This document shows, one piece after another, positions 62,684-64,000 of a stretch of 64,000 bases of DNA. The number at the start of each line of letters is the position of its first letter. Position 1 is the first letter of the stretch. The stretch covers positions 248,001 to 312,000 of the forward strand of contig NZ_CAJGZV010000001.1 of NCBI RefSeq assembly GCF_904846065.1, written 5' to 3'. Source of the DNA: Psychrobacter immobilis (lineage in GTDB: Bacteria; Pseudomonadota; Gammaproteobacteria; Pseudomonadales; Moraxellaceae). The notes beneath the pieces were generated by a model, which saw only the letters and a program-made list of their open reading frames with translations, ran no database searches and was not told the DNA's origin. A program made the position numbers and the translations under genes.

Positions 62684-64000
62684 ATGCCTATCAATATGCT
62701 TACAGCGCAATCTAAGTTTTATGTGCCGCATTGGTTAAAACGTAGTGCGCTGGTGCTTGCTGTCAGTACCTCGATGGTTACTGGCGTCACTGCCACCGCC
62801 ATGGCAAGCGCTCAAGCTGTCGTCACCACGGCAGATTTTTCTGACTTAGTACAGCAAGTTACCCCAGCCGTTGCCCGCGTAAATGTCACCAAGACCGTCA
62901 GCGAGGCTGAGCTTGCCAAAGCCCAAACAGCCGAATTGTTACGGCAGTTCTTTGGTGATCGTTTACGTATTCCTGATCAGGCTGCCACGCCAGCGATTGA
63001 GCATGCTTATGGCACGGCCTTTTTTGTCACAGCCGATGGTTATATGCTGACCAACCATCATGTGGTGGAGGGCGCTGATAAAATCACTGTCACTCTTAAC
63101 GATAGAACGGAGCTTGATGCAACCTTGATTGGTAGTGATGAGCGCTCTGATGTGGCTGTACTAAAAGTCTCGGGCAACCAATTTCCTGCTTTGCCTATCG
63201 GCGACTCAAATGCTCTGAAAGTAGGGGAACCAGTACTAGCCATTGGTTCGCCATTTGGTTTTGATTACTCAGCATCGGCGGGCATTGTCAGTGCTAAATC
63301 ACGCAGTTTTTCACGCGATACCAGCGTGCCATTTATCCAAACAGACGTGGCATTGAACCCTGGTAACTCAGGCGGTCCACTATTTAATCAGCGCGGTGAA
63401 GTGATTGGTATTAATTCGCGTATCTTTAGTGGTACTGGTGGTTACATGGGTCTGTCGTTTTCCATTCCGATTGATGCGGCGATGGATATTTACGAGCAGC
63501 TAAAAACCGATGGCGAAGTGGTACGTGCTTATTTAGGTATTTATCCGCAGGACATCGATCGCAATTTAGCAGAAGCTTATAATCTAGATCGTCCTCAAGG
63601 TGCGCTACTGACAAGGGTATCACCAGACTCACCTGCACAAAAAGCTGGTCTAAAACCTGGCGATATCATTTTGCAATATAATGAAGTGCAAATTATGCGC
63701 GCCTCAGATTTATTAAACTTGCTCAATCGTGCCAAACCGAGCGATAGCTTCCGCGCACAGATTCAGCGTAATGGTAAGCAGATGACCATCAGCGGCAAAC
63801 TCACTTATGCGCCCAATGATGTGAGAGCACAAGGCGGCGATCAGCAGAATGATGAGGTGCAGTTAGGCTTGCGTTTACGTAACTTGACCGCTGATGAGCA
63901 AGCAGAAATCGCAGTGGATAATAAGACAGGTATTTTGGTCACCACAGTTGACCCAACGGGATTGGCGGCGCGCTCAGGTCTGTTGGCAGGTGATGTGATT
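62684..64000 (+). CDS. DegP/MucD-type periplasmic serine protease (3'-truncated by window)
   Basis: The first 439 residues of a trypsin-like Deg protease, running off the window. A signal sequence (residues about 20-45, ending near ATAMASAQA) exports it to the periplasm. The catalytic triad is present: His in MLTNHHVVEGAD, Asp in RSDVAVLKV and Ser in NPGNSGGPLFN. Two PDZ domains follow, the first starting AYLGIYPQDIDR with ALLTRVSPDSPAQKAGLKPG, and the second near ILVTTVDPTG. The GSGF motif before the histidine reads YGTAFFV. GGAGGA 7 bases upstream sets the start. It degrades or chaperones misfolded envelope proteins. Confidence 0.93.
   Translation, partial: MPINMLTAQSKFYVPHWLKRSALVLAVSTSMVTGVTATAMASAQAVVTTADFSDLVQQVTPAVARVNVTKTVSEAELAKAQTAELLRQFFGDRLRIPDQAATPAIEHAYGTAFFVTADGYMLTNHHVVEGADKITVTLNDRTELDATLIGSDERSDVAVLKVSGNQFPALPIGDSNALKVGEPVLAIGSPFGFDYSASAGIVSAKSRSFSRDTSVPFIQTDVALNPGNSGGPLFNQRGEVIGINSRIFSGTGGYMGLSFSIPIDAAMDIYEQLKTDGEVVRAYLGIYPQDIDRNLAEAYNLDRPQGALLTRVSPDSPAQKAGLKPGDIILQYNEVQIMRASDLLNLLNRAKPSDSFRAQIQRNGKQMTISGKLTYAPNDVRAQGGDQQNDEVQLGLRLRNLTADEQAEIAVDNKTGILVTTVDPTGLAARSGLLAGDVI

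Overview
The window looks like a chromosomal segment of a Moraxellaceae gammaproteobacterium, most probably a Psychrobacter. This rests on moderate GC with AT-rich intergenic spacers, on the sugar-nucleotide module galE-galU-pgi-ugd-like-pgm that closes the capsule (K) locus in the related genus Acinetobacter, and on housekeeping neighbourhoods such as pcnB-folK-panB-panC, ubiG-mupP-yciK and pabC-mltG-tmk. The genus is inferred from gene order and protein character; no database search was run.

Bases 1-8110 are the variable end of a surface-polysaccharide locus, visibly more AT-rich than the rest. On the + strand lie the end of an acyl/aminoacyl-AMP ligase, a stand-alone carrier protein and an alpha/beta-hydrolase-like protein. 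On the - strand lie a secreted TIM-barrel-like protein, a TupA-like ATP-grasp ligase, a family 2 glycosyltransferase, a UDP-HexNAc 6-dehydrogenase gene split by an IS630-family element, and a KpsC-like protein whose C-terminus looks truncated. Ligase plus carrier protein plus ATP-grasp suggests a polysaccharide decorated by an acyl or amino-acid group. Bases 8272-14908 are the sugar-nucleotide module. Its UDP-glucose-dehydrogenase-like member has lost the catalytic Cys and the recognisable NAD loop, so it looks like a pseudoenzyme.

Bases 15040-29216 hold core genes: mazG, a ComEA-like HhH protein, pcnB with a very long basic tail, folK, panB, panC, rapZ, darP, dsbA, ubiG, a MupP-type phosphatase, a YciK-type reductase, a DksA/TraR zinc-finger protein, a COG0523 GTPase and an OmpR-type regulator with no adjacent sensor kinase. 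Bases 29727-38461 hold tex, two secreted proteins of unknown function, a saccharopine-dehydrogenase-like oxidoreductase, a 51-aa DUF1328 membrane protein, phhB, a small GNAT protein and a complete IS1595-family element with an 8-bp target duplication. Bases 38653-54746 hold a fatty-acid desaturase with its ferredoxin-reductase partner, ettA, plsB, ybaK, a CHMI-like isomerase, an acyl-CoA dehydrogenase, a FUSC-type transporter, aroE, a lipoprotein and pabC.

The pabC-mltG-tmk block is interrupted by a roughly 2.4-kb accessory island (54753-56987). It carries a close homologue of the methyl-directed restriction enzyme DpnI (254 aa, with Asp53, Glu64 and Lys66 and four Cys in the expected places), a DpnD/PcfM-like small protein, and between them a tandem pair of paralogous genes of an unrecognised family. 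This is the best candidate in the window for an undescribed system: a DpnI cassette carrying two extra genes. After tmk come a CPA1-type antiporter with a roughly 200-residue low-complexity tail, a long spacer with a dispersed repeat, and the start of a DegP/MucD-type protease that runs off the end. I recognised no tRNA, rRNA or CRISPR array.
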